DNA from: Porticoccus sp002341315
GTDB lineage: Bacteria; Pseudomonadota; Gammaproteobacteria; Pseudomonadales; Porticoccaceae
NCBI RefSeq assembly: GCF_047634355.1
Contig: NZ_JBLIAL010000003.1
Strand: one strand, 5' to 3'
DNA: 64,000 bases
Positions 17,432-24,649 of this stretch are shown piece by piece. Numbering within the stretch: position 1 is the first letter of the stretch; each line of letters begins with the position of its first letter. The position numbers were made by a program, and so were the translations under genes. The notes below the pieces were generated by a model. The model was not told the DNA's origin. It saw only the letters and a list, made by a program, of their open reading frames with translations, and did no database searches.

Positions 17432-17736
17432 TTTTTTAGCAGATCATTCTCTTGCCGTAGCCGCTCATTTTCTTTCTTTAAGCGCGCGTTTTCAGATAAT
17501 GCCTTCGCACTTGGGGTCCGTTTATTCTTTGTCATACTCACACGATTCTGGCCGTCACCCTGTAATTTCCCTTCACGATACTCTTTTCGCCAGCGGGATA
17601 ACATAAAGGGGTGAATATCCAGGCCTTCAGCAACATGCTTGACTTGAATCCCTTCTTTTAATGAAAGTTTGACCGCCTTAACTTTAAAATCTTTCGAGTA
17701 TTCCCATGTCTTTCTTGGTTGAGTGTATTTTGGCAT
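17365..17736 (-). CDS. IS3-family transposase OrfA (HTH domain)
   Basis: The 123-residue protein has a transposase_8 helix-turn-helix (YSKDFKVKAVKLSLKEGIQVKHVAEGLDIHPFMLSRWRKEY, residues about 15-54) and a leucine-zipper-like coiled coil (SENARLKKENERLRQENDLLKKW). The slippery AAAAAAG lies at 17437-17431 in the Leu-Lys-Lys-Trp region; a -1 shift there enters OrfB, the standard IS3-family expression mode. Confidence 0.93.
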   Translation of the reverse strand: MPKYTQPRKTWEYSKDFKVKAVKLSLKEGIQVKHVAEGLDIHPFMLSRWRKEYREGKLQGDGQNRVSMTKNKRTPSAKALSENARLKKENERLRQENDLLKKWQRYLAERHQNDLDSSKDTEN

Positions 17737-17809
17737 GCCGCCACCTCCTGAGTTATCAGAAGGTATCCATCAAAACGGGGGAACTACATTGTCCGGCAGC
17801 AGCACTTTG

Positions 17810-19768
17810 TTATGCTCTTTCCATATCGTTGCCGCCGCCATCTGATAATTGAATTACTTCAAGAGAACCTTCAAAAAAGTTGGAATACTTAGAGTTTCTT
17901 GTGACAAAAACAACCAAGTTGAACTTTGCCCTTGTGAGGCCAACGTAAACCAACTCCGCGCTATCCTGCTCATTAACAATCAAAAAAATAGTTGGTGACT
18001 CATAACCTTTAAAACTATGTATTGTCGATATTTTTAAAACACCACTATTCAGGTTGAATCCATATTTTTTATTACTTCTTATTTTTTCAATTTCACTACG
18101 GCCTATGCGTGAAGAATCATAAGCTTCTTTGGTTTCAAATGTTGTCAAAGTTCTTTCGTTGAAAGTTAGATTTTTTCTTATCAAAAAGTCGATTTCCCGC
18201 ATTTGAGAAATGCTGGATGAAAGAATAACCATGTCATTTGGGTGAATAGACTCACGTTTTGCGACAGAAAAAACATAATTAGCAATTGAGTTAATATCGC
18301 CTGCATCAATCACTACACATTGATTTACTCCAACTCCTGACAGCGCGGGCTGCATCGCCTCGGAAAAATCGAGTTCGTAACGATCGCTAAAAAATGCTTC
18401 TTGAAACTTTTTTGCAATATCTAATATGTGTGAATCTTCTTTATAACGAAAAGATTTAGACAGCTTATTCCAGCGACCAAAACCTTGAACTACCTTTGTT
18501 GTATTTTCTTCATCAATTTCCCTTTCATAAATATTCTGTTTCTCGTCCCCAAAAAGAACCATTTCGCCTTGGTCAGATAAAAAATATTTACGTATTATCT
18601 TTATCCACTCAGGTTTATAGTCTTGAATTTCATCGACCAATATTGTGTCGAATTTTTCTTCAATTTCACAATTTTCAAAAATGTTTTCATTTGAGTAATA
18701 CTCCGAATCTAGGTGAGCACTGACTCTTTCCTTATCATTTTTTATTTCTTCAGGAACACTTACTTCTATTCCATATTGACTGAGTGCTGAACTCATAAAC
18801 CTATGGTAGTTAATAATGCCAAAAGCCCCCCAGGAAAAATCACTTCTCACTTCATTTATTTTATCTTTAATGTACATCCGAAGAGTAAGATTAAACGTGA
18901 GTATAAGAACGTTACCACCATGTCTCGAATGTGCATTTACCGCCCTTTTCGCCAGTACGGTAGTTTTTCCTGATCCTGCAACCCCTTTAATTTTTTCTCG
19001 ATTGCCCTGCTCACTGGTTACGAGCCTTTCTTGCACCTTAGTGTATTCAATTTCTTTCCCTTCATTGAGATAATGATAAGGAGGCTGCAAATACCTTAAG
19101 AAAGCTTCGTGGATTGATGCAGGGTATATGTCACTCTTCTTGAAAAGTGGAAATTTTATTTTCATTAACTGATCTTTGGTAACTGCATGCTGATACAGAT
19201 CCCTTTCAAACTTTTTTATTTTTGAGTTCAGCCATTCTCTCTTTCGCTCATATTTTTCATGGTCTATTGGGTTTTCGGCATATGCATTATTATGCTCTCT
19301 GAGCATGTTCTTCAATTCGTCCATTCTGGGAGAAAAAAATCTTTGAATTGAATCTTTATTCTCGCTATGGAAATAAACGTAACAAGATATCACCTTGTAA
19401 AAATTCTTATTATTTAAGTTCTTTTCTAAAAGCCCATTAATATGAAGATCAAACATATTCTTTTTGTAGCAAAAAACTTGGGCAAACGGTGATCGTATTA
19501 CCGACCCATTGTTATTTACATGCCATTTGTTGCTTTCATCCAAATTATAAAAGGACAAATCCCAGTCTTTTACTTCGATTATGATTACACCCATTATCGG
19601 GTGAATAATTATAATGTCAGGTCTTTCACCATTAAAAAATGGCTGAAAGTATATCTCCACTTCCGTATCGAAATTCTGCGACAGCTCATTTAGAAGAAAT
19701 AACTCACCCTCAGTCGCCTTCTGCTTACTTTTCTTGATGACTTCAATGCTTGGGAATATCTTAGCCAT
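17810..19768 (-). CDS. NERD-domain nuclease fused to UvrD-like SF1 helicase
   Basis: The 652-residue protein starts with a NERD nuclease-like domain (about 18-135; Asp51 and the E-x-K of IIEVKDWD, Glu65-Lys67). A superfamily 1 helicase follows: Walker A GVAGSGKTT at 262-270, Walker B LVDEIQDY at about 377-384, and late motifs STIHSFKGYESPTI and LVYVGLTRAKFNLVV. GAGG precedes the ATG. It is AT-rich compared with neighbouring core genes, consistent with transfer. It sits as the first cassette of the array. NERD-helicase proteins recur in phage-defence settings, so defence is a reasonable inference, but no partner gene is present. Confidence 0.87.
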   Translation of the reverse strand: MAKIFPSIEVIKKSKQKATEGELFLLNELSQNFDTEVEIYFQPFFNGERPDIIIIHPIMGVIIIEVKDWDLSFYNLDESNKWHVNNNGSVIRSPFAQVFCYKKNMFDLHINGLLEKNLNNKNFYKVISCYVYFHSENKDSIQRFFSPRMDELKNMLREHNNAYAENPIDHEKYERKREWLNSKIKKFERDLYQHAVTKDQLMKIKFPLFKKSDIYPASIHEAFLRYLQPPYHYLNEGKEIEYTKVQERLVTSEQGNREKIKGVAGSGKTTVLAKRAVNAHSRHGGNVLILTFNLTLRMYIKDKINEVRSDFSWGAFGIINYHRFMSSALSQYGIEVSVPEEIKNDKERVSAHLDSEYYSNENIFENCEIEEKFDTILVDEIQDYKPEWIKIIRKYFLSDQGEMVLFGDEKQNIYEREIDEENTTKVVQGFGRWNKLSKSFRYKEDSHILDIAKKFQEAFFSDRYELDFSEAMQPALSGVGVNQCVVIDAGDINSIANYVFSVAKRESIHPNDMVILSSSISQMREIDFLIRKNLTFNERTLTTFETKEAYDSSRIGRSEIEKIRSNKKYGFNLNSGVLKISTIHSFKGYESPTIFLIVNEQDSAELVYVGLTRAKFNLVVFVTRNSKYSNFFEGSLEVIQLSDGGGNDMERA

Positions 19769-19798
19769 ACAACCTCAGTTTGACTGAACTACTTTGAG

Positions 19799-19870
19799 CA
19801 TAACAGTCTGTTAATGAGGCCTTCGGCCTCATAATAATTATTAAAAGGCGGCCACTGTAATATATTATGC
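19799..19870 (-). other. Possible first recombination site E (degenerate attC or attI remnant)
   Basis: GTTATGC (19805-19799, minus strand) lies about 30 bases before the NERD-helicase start and is the exact complement of the GCATAAC at that cassette's far end. Beyond it is a GAGGCC-TTCG-GGCCTC hairpin and, at 19870-19864, GCATAAT, one base off the R'' consensus. It could be a degenerate 72-base attC or the remains of an attI. The hairpin alone could also be a terminator. From 19871 to about 20110 I see nothing recognisable. Confidence 0.35.
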
Positions 19871-20110
19871 TGGCACTCGTAGTCTTCCGTAATACGTTGA
19901 TTTTCATAATAATTTATACGCCATTAGATCTCCAAAACCTGTTATCAGGGCCGCGTTTGGTTTGCTGGACAAAAAAAGCTGGCAGGCTGAATACGCTGTC
20001 GACTCGAAAGAATATTTTTGCAATATCGCCATCACCCTTCCTGTGGTTTTGGTTGCTTCCCGCATGCAGCACGTCACTAGGCCCACAAGTATTTCACTGC
20101 GGTCCTGTAC

Positions 20111-20290
20111 TCGCAACCGCGCCGACGATTTCTCCCGCCGTCTGGTGCGGGAGTCGGTGCTGACCCCCAATGATCTGATTTACCCGGTGTTTGTGCTGGA
20201 GGGTGCGGGCCAGCGCGAGGCGGCGGCCTCGATGCCCGGTATCGAGCGGCTGTCCATTGATCTACTGGTGAAGCAGGCGCGGGAGATTGC
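20111..20290 (+). pseudogene. Duplicated 5' fragment of hemB
   Basis: These 180 bases align without gaps to hemB at 21872-22051 (12 differences by my count, about 93% identity). They encode NRADDFSRRLVRESVLTP through KQAREIA. The copy has no proper start and ends abruptly where the GGGGTCG palindrome begins. It is best explained as the leftover of an insertion, or recombination with a related strain, at the 5' end of hemB. Confidence 0.88.
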
Positions 20291-20291
20291 A

Positions 20292-20312
20292 AAAGGGGTC
20301 GGCGACCCCTTT
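20292..20312. repeat. Minimal copy of the palindromic repeat (arms only)
   Basis: AAAGGGGTCG, one G, then CGACCCCTTT: the same 10-base arms as the ~75-bp repeats, perfectly paired, with the interior absent. It starts one base after the hemB fragment ends. It could also act as a hairpin in RNA, but no poly-U follows. Confidence 0.6.
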
Positions 20313-20342
20313 AGTTCGCGCGATGGAACTCTAGCTATCAGC

Positions 20343-20428
20343 ATATTATTAATTTCTATTAAATTGATAATAAAGTCTACTAACGCTATTATTAGCTTAT
20401 TATTACTTTCTATCAAATTAATAGTAAG
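20343..20428. repeat. Two AT-rich direct repeats upstream of fic
   Basis: Two related stretches (20343-20375 and 20397-20428, start to start 54 bases) share the framework TATTA-TTTCTAT-AAATT-ATA-TAA. The first is itself an imperfect palindrome (ATTATTAATTT opposite AAATTGATAAT). They end 11 bases before the fic start, where a repressor or the Fic C-terminal winged helix could bind. Composition is far more AT-rich than the surroundings. Confidence 0.45.
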
Positions 20429-20439
20429 CGATTTTCTCC

Positions 20440-21774
20440 ATGAAAAAGCCCGCAGCCGCCCCATCGACAGAAGAACTGTTTGCCGAGCTTGCCCCCCAAC
20501 GCCTGCTGGATATTCTGACGGCTGAGCCTTCCGCCCCAAACCAACAGTACTATCACTGGGATGAGCTACGCAGACGCAATCCGCCCCACGGTTTGAACCA
20601 CCAGGAATGGTGGCTCAAACTGAAACTCGCTCGGCGACAAACTCAAAGAACCTTGCCTCTGGTTGATTGCAAGGGCAGCCACTTCAGCTATTGCCTGACG
20701 GACAACATCCTCGAAAAGCTGCCGCTGATCGACGCCCGGGCCAGCGGCAACATGGTTGTCAGCGAAAAAGTGGTGAATTCAGGTCAGCGTGATCGCTATG
20801 TCATCAGCTCCCTGATTGAAGAAGCCATCACCTCCAGTCAGCTCGAAGGTGCGGTCACCACCAGAAAAGATGCCGCCGATATGTTGCGAAGTGGGCGCGC
20901 ACCCCGCGACAAAAGCGAACAAATGGTCATGAACAATTTCAGGGCCATGCAAAAAATTCTGACACTGAAAGATCAGGAAATCACACCAGAACAAGTCTGC
21001 GAACTGCACCGTATCGTTACCGAGCACACGCTGGAAGACGGAACAGGCGCAGGGCGAATACAGCATCCCAATGAGAAGCGGGTTGCCGTATGGGATGAAA
21101 CCACTGGCGACATTCTCCACCAACCGCCACCTGCAGCAGAATTGACCAAACGCATGAAAAAAATGTGCGCGTTTGCAAATGATCAGAATGCCGACGGCCC
21201 CTACATGCACCCCCTGATTCGCGCCATTATCCTTCATTTTTGGCTGGCATATGACCACCCATTTGAAGATGGCAACGGCAGAACTGCTCGCGCTCTTTTT
21301 TACTGGCTGATGCTTAAACAAGGCTACTGGCTGTTCGAGTTTATCTCCATCTCCAGCCTCCTGAAGAAGGCGCCTGCCTCCTACGCCAAGTCATTTTTAT
21401 ACACAGAGACGGATGAAAACGACCTCTCCTACTTCATTATCTACCAGCTGAAAATTATCCTTCGCTCAATCGAGGAACTGGAGAAATACATCTCCAGAAA
21501 AGCCAATGAAATCCAGGCGCTCGACAGGCAACTCAACAACCTCATGACACTCAATCCCCGCCAAAAGGCGCTGATTGCGCATGCCCTGAAGACACCGGAC
21601 ACCATCTACTCCATCGAATCTCACCGCCTGTCCCACCAAATCTCCTACGCCACCAGCCGCGCCGACCTGATGAAGCTGGAAGAATTGGATCTGCTTAGGC
21701 AGTTCAAGGTGGGCAAAGGGTTTCGCTATAAGGCTGTGGAACACTTACAGGAAACCTTGCAACAAATTGATTAA
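20440..21774 (+). CDS. Fic family protein (class II, self-inhibited) with C-terminal winged helix
   Basis: The 444-residue protein has the Fic core motif HPFEDGNGR at 273-281 with catalytic His273. The N-terminal inhibitory motif S-x-x-x-E-G (SSQLEG, Ser132 to Gly137) would place Glu136 in the ATP site. Fic domains transfer AMP from ATP to target hydroxyls; the target is unknown. The last ~90 residues look like a winged helix-turn-helix. It sits between a hemB fragment and intact hemB, so it probably arrived with the insertion that produced the duplication. The ribosome binding site is weak. Confidence 0.9.
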   Translation: MKKPAAAPSTEELFAELAPQRLLDILTAEPSAPNQQYYHWDELRRRNPPHGLNHQEWWLKLKLARRQTQRTLPLVDCKGSHFSYCLTDNILEKLPLIDARASGNMVVSEKVVNSGQRDRYVISSLIEEAITSSQLEGAVTTRKDAADMLRSGRAPRDKSEQMVMNNFRAMQKILTLKDQEITPEQVCELHRIVTEHTLEDGTGAGRIQHPNEKRVAVWDETTGDILHQPPPAAELTKRMKKMCAFANDQNADGPYMHPLIRAIILHFWLAYDHPFEDGNGRTARALFYWLMLKQGYWLFEFISISSLLKKAPASYAKSFLYTETDENDLSYFIIYQLKIILRSIEELEKYISRKANEIQALDRQLNNLMTLNPRQKALIAHALKTPDTIYSIESHRLSHQISYATSRADLMKLEELDLLRQFKVGKGFRYKAVEHLQETLQQID

Positions 21775-21824
21775 CCGCCCCATCCCACCTATCATCTTGA
21801 CGCTTATCTGAATCCGGAGCCTCC

Positions 21825-22838
21825 ATGAGTTTCAGCCATAATCGCGGTCCTTTTCCCGCCACCCGCCTGCGTCGCAACCGCGCCGACGACTTCTCCCGCC
21901 GTCTGGTGTGCGAGTCGGTGCTGACCCCCAATGATCTGATTTACCCGGTGTTTGTGCTGGAGGGTGCCGGCCAGCGCGAGGCGGTTGGCTCGATGCCCGG
22001 TATCGAGCGGCTGTCGATCGATCTGCTGGTGAAACAGGCGCGGGAAATTGCCGGTCTCGGCATTCCCGCCATTGCCTTGTTCCCGGTGACACCGCAGTCC
22101 GCCAAAAGCCTGCTGGCGGAGGAAGCCTACAATCCGGACGGTCTGGCCCAGCGGGCGGTGAAAGCCATCAAGGATGCAGTGCCGGAACTGGGGGTGATGA
22201 CCGATGTGGCGCTGGACCCGTTCACGGTGCACGGCCAGGACGGCATTATCGATGACCAGAGCGGCTATGTGTTGAACGACATCACCGTTGAAACACTGGT
22301 GAAACAGGCCCTGTCCCACGCCACCGCCGGTGCCGATGTGGTGGCACCCTCGGACATGATGGATGGTCGCATTGGTTCGGTGCGGGCAGCACTGGAACAG
22401 GCCGGGCATGTGAATACCCGTATCATGGCTTACTCGGCCAAATATGCGTCCAGTTACTACGGCCCGTTTAGGGACGCGGTTGGCTCAGCGGGCAATATCA
22501 AGGGTGGCGACAAGAAAACCTATCAGATGGACCCCGCCAATAGCGACGAGGCGCTGCACGAGTGCGCCCTCGATTTGCAGGAGGGCGCGGACATGATCAT
22601 GGTGAAACCGGGCATGCCCTATCTGGACGTGGTGCGCCGGGTGAAAGAGGAATTGAAAGCCCCCACCTTTGTGTATCAGGTGAGTGGCGAATACGCCATG
22701 CACTGTGCGGCATTCCAGAACGGCTGGCTGAACCGCGAACAAATCATTCTCGAATCACTGTTGTGCTTCAAGCGCGCCGGTGCCGATGGGGTACTGAGCT
22801 ATTTTGCGATGGAAGCCGCCCGCCTGCTGAACGACTAG
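21825..22838 (+). CDS. hemB: Delta-aminolevulinic acid dehydratase (porphobilinogen synthase)
   Basis: HemB joins two 5-aminolevulinates to porphobilinogen. The 337 residues are complete. The two active-site lysines are at about 206 (YSAKYASSYYGPFRDA) and 261 (MVKPGMPYLD). The segment DVALDPFTVHGQDG carries Asp where zinc enzymes have Cys, so this is the Mg-dependent Pseudomonas-type enzyme. Residue 29 is Cys (RLVCESV) where the upstream fragment has Arg, hinting that the present 5' end may not be the original one. GGAG precedes the ATG. Confidence 0.96.
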   Translation: MSFSHNRGPFPATRLRRNRADDFSRRLVCESVLTPNDLIYPVFVLEGAGQREAVGSMPGIERLSIDLLVKQAREIAGLGIPAIALFPVTPQSAKSLLAEEAYNPDGLAQRAVKAIKDAVPELGVMTDVALDPFTVHGQDGIIDDQSGYVLNDITVETLVKQALSHATAGADVVAPSDMMDGRIGSVRAALEQAGHVNTRIMAYSAKYASSYYGPFRDAVGSAGNIKGGDKKTYQMDPANSDEALHECALDLQEGADMIMVKPGMPYLDVVRRVKEELKAPTFVYQVSGEYAMHCAAFQNGWLNREQIILESLLCFKRAGADGVLSYFAMEAARLLND

Positions 22839-22850
22839 CCAGCGCACCTT

Positions 22851-24071
22851 TCAACCGGCAATATCCCGGGCAAATATCGCCTTCAGATAGCTGGTTTCCG
22901 CAATGGCCGGATGCACCGGATGATCTGGGCCCTGCCCGCCCTGGGCGAAAACCTGCAGCTGGCGATGACGGTGAGCCGCCGCTGTTTTCACCACATCCAT
23001 CAGCGCTTCCCGCGACAAATGCATGGAACAGGAGGCGGAAACCAGTGTGCCGCCCGGGGCCAATAGCCTGAGCGCCAACTGGTTGATCTGATGATAGGCC
23101 TTTTCACCCTGACGCTGATCCTTGCGCCGCTTGATAAAAGCCGGGGGATCCAGCACCACCAGGTCGTAGGTGCGCCCCTGATCCAGCACGGATTTCATCA
23201 GGTCATTGGCCTTGCCCTGCAGGGTGGTAAACTCGCCCCGGTAATCATTGAGTACCGCGTTCTCCTGCGCCAGAGCCAGAGCATCGCCCGACACGTCGAT
23301 ACAGGTGACCGAACTGGCCCCGGCGACCGCCGCCTGAACGCCCCAACCTCCGACATAGCTGTAGACATCCAGCACTGACTTGTCTTTTGCAAAATGCTGC
23401 AGGCGCTGGCGGTTTTCCCGGTGATCGTAATACCAGCCGGTTTTTTGACCGGTGAGCAGCGGCGCCAGAAAGCGAACACCGTTTTCCTCCAGCTCCACCC
23501 GGTCGGGAATGTCCCCGGCCACAACCTCCACGTACTCCGGCAAGCCTTCCATGGTGCGAAAAGAGCCCTGGTTGCGCAGCAGGATGCCCGCCGGAGCAAA
23601 CACTTCATCCAGCGCTGCAATCACCTCATCCCGTCGGCTGTCCATCGCCGCCGTGGTTAGCTGTACCGACAGATAATCGCCAAACCGATCGACCACCAGA
23701 CCGGGCAGCAGGTCGGAGTCACCAAAAATCGCCCGATAAAAGGGCTTCTCGAAACACTGTTCACGCAGCTTCATGGCCTGCCTGAGACGCAACGCAATCA
23801 GGTTGCGGTCGAGCTGGCAGCCCTGCTCCAGAGAATACAGCCGGGCGCAGATCAGGGTTGACGGATTCACCGAGGCCATGCCGACAAAATGTCCTCTGGC
23901 ATCTTCGACAACGACAACCGCACCAGCCGAAAGGCCTTTCAGCGGTGTCATATCAGTGTTCACCTCATTGCTGTATATCCACAGGTGGCCCGCGCGCAAC
24001 CGACGGTCTGCACCGGTCTTGAGGCGCAAACTGGCTACCGGGCTTTGCTCGACGGGCGATTCAACTGACAT
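22851..24071 (-). CDS. rlmI: 23S rRNA (cytosine-C5) methyltransferase, RlmI family
   Basis: The 406-residue protein begins with a PUA RNA-binding domain (RLKTGADRRLRAGHLWIYSNEV...) and has a Rossmann methyltransferase domain: VLDVYSYVGGWGVQAA as SAM-binding motif I, then VVLDPPAFIKRR and a catalytic Cys region SASCSMHLS. This is the RlmI/YccW layout, which methylates C1962 in E. coli 23S rRNA. The ATG at 24071 was chosen over 24083 because GGAG lies 6 bases upstream. It is convergent with hemB. Confidence 0.88.
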   Translation of the reverse strand: MSVESPVEQSPVASLRLKTGADRRLRAGHLWIYSNEVNTDMTPLKGLSAGAVVVVEDARGHFVGMASVNPSTLICARLYSLEQGCQLDRNLIALRLRQAMKLREQCFEKPFYRAIFGDSDLLPGLVVDRFGDYLSVQLTTAAMDSRRDEVIAALDEVFAPAGILLRNQGSFRTMEGLPEYVEVVAGDIPDRVELEENGVRFLAPLLTGQKTGWYYDHRENRQRLQHFAKDKSVLDVYSYVGGWGVQAAVAGASSVTCIDVSGDALALAQENAVLNDYRGEFTTLQGKANDLMKSVLDQGRTYDLVVLDPPAFIKRRKDQRQGEKAYHQINQLALRLLAPGGTLVSASCSMHLSREALMDVVKTAAAHRHRQLQVFAQGGQGPDHPVHPAIAETSYLKAIFARDIAG

Positions 24072-24103
24072 GGCTAACTCCAAAAAAAGGTAAAGCTACA
24101 AAC

Positions 24104-24129
24104 AAAAAGAGCTGCCACCTGGCAGCTCT
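24104..24129 (-). terminator. Rho-independent terminator of gcvH
   Basis: A perfect 10-bp stem (AGAGCTGCCA with TGGCAGCTCT, 2-base loop) is followed on the minus strand by TTTTTG, 45 bases past the gcvH stop. Confidence 0.85.
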
Positions 24130-24173
24130 GCGTGGCGGAAACTGAACCGCCTTGATCCTGCTAATCGACTTTA

Positions 24174-24560
24174 CTAATCGCTGGCCAGATCCTGATAACT
24201 GTCGGCGTCGAGCAGATCTTCCAGCTCATCGGGGTCAGACATTTTGAGCTTGAAGAACCAGCCGTCGTCATAGGGCGAATCGTTGATCGTTTCCGGGGCA
24301 TTCTCGAGAAGCTCATTGATGGCAATCACCTCACCGGAAACCGGGGCATAGATATCCGAGGCCGCTTTTACTGACTCGACAACCCCGGCGTCATCACCCG
24401 CCACCAGCACAGCACCAATCTCGGGCAGTTCCACATAAACCACGTCACCCAGACTGTCCTGTGCATGTTGGGTAATCCCAACGGTTACAGTGCCATCGCC
24501 CTCATAACGTGCCCATTCATGGGTAGGAGCATATTTCAGGTCCCCGGGTGTCTCGCTCAT
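24174..24560 (-). CDS. gcvH: Glycine cleavage system H protein
   Basis: This 128-residue lipoyl carrier has the lipoylated Lys at about 65 in VVESVKAASDIYAPVSGEV and the usual opening (YAPTHEWARYEGDGTVTVGITQHAQ). It shuttles the aminomethyl group between the P, T and L proteins. None of the other gcv genes is in the window. It has its own terminator. The operon above it (pepP-ubiH-ubiI) ends about 90 bases upstream, so it may have a separate promoter. Confidence 0.96.
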   Translation of the reverse strand: MSETPGDLKYAPTHEWARYEGDGTVTVGITQHAQDSLGDVVYVELPEIGAVLVAGDDAGVVESVKAASDIYAPVSGEVIAINELLENAPETINDSPYDDGWFFKLKMSDPDELEDLLDADSYQDLASD

Positions 24561-24649
24561 GGTGATCTCCTCGATATTGACGATCTAAAACTGTCGGCGA
24601 TTCTAAACCCGATCGGGCGCAAACAGAAGTACCGAATCAGCCGAACTCA

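Larger units (their letters stand above)
16518..17783 (-). mobile_element. IS3-family insertion sequence
   Basis: A 1.27-kb element with 20-base terminal inverted repeats, CCCCCGATAAAATGGATACC at 16520 and the complement of GGTATCCATCAAAACGGGGG ending at 17781 (16 of 20 matched, plus a flanking TT/AA). It holds two overlapping genes joined by a frameshift signal. It lies inside attC-like site D. I find no 3-4 base target duplication at the ends, so later rearrangement is possible. Confidence 0.9.
16450..17815 (-). other. attC-like site D interrupted by an IS3-family element
   Basis: On the minus strand, GCATAAC (17815-17809) contains the stop of the NERD-helicase gene and is followed by AAAGTGCTGCTGCCGGAC, a very attC-like R''-L'' half. 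After the IS, the other half runs from 16517 to 16450: an apical ATTCGCTTTGCTCACTG, then CTTAGCACGGC and R' GTTAAGG. GTGCT and AGCAC pair as L arms. Without the IS the site would be about 100 bases. Confidence 0.62.

Noticed and set aside
20292..20312. Rho-independent terminator
   Set aside because: The stem is perfect but no U-run follows on either strand, and its arms match the dispersed repeat family.
19962..20525. 187-codon plus-strand frame running through the hemB fragment
   Set aside because: It joins unrelated spacer, a hemB fragment and AT-rich repeats and overlaps fic out of frame; the only real protein similarity is the hemB piece.
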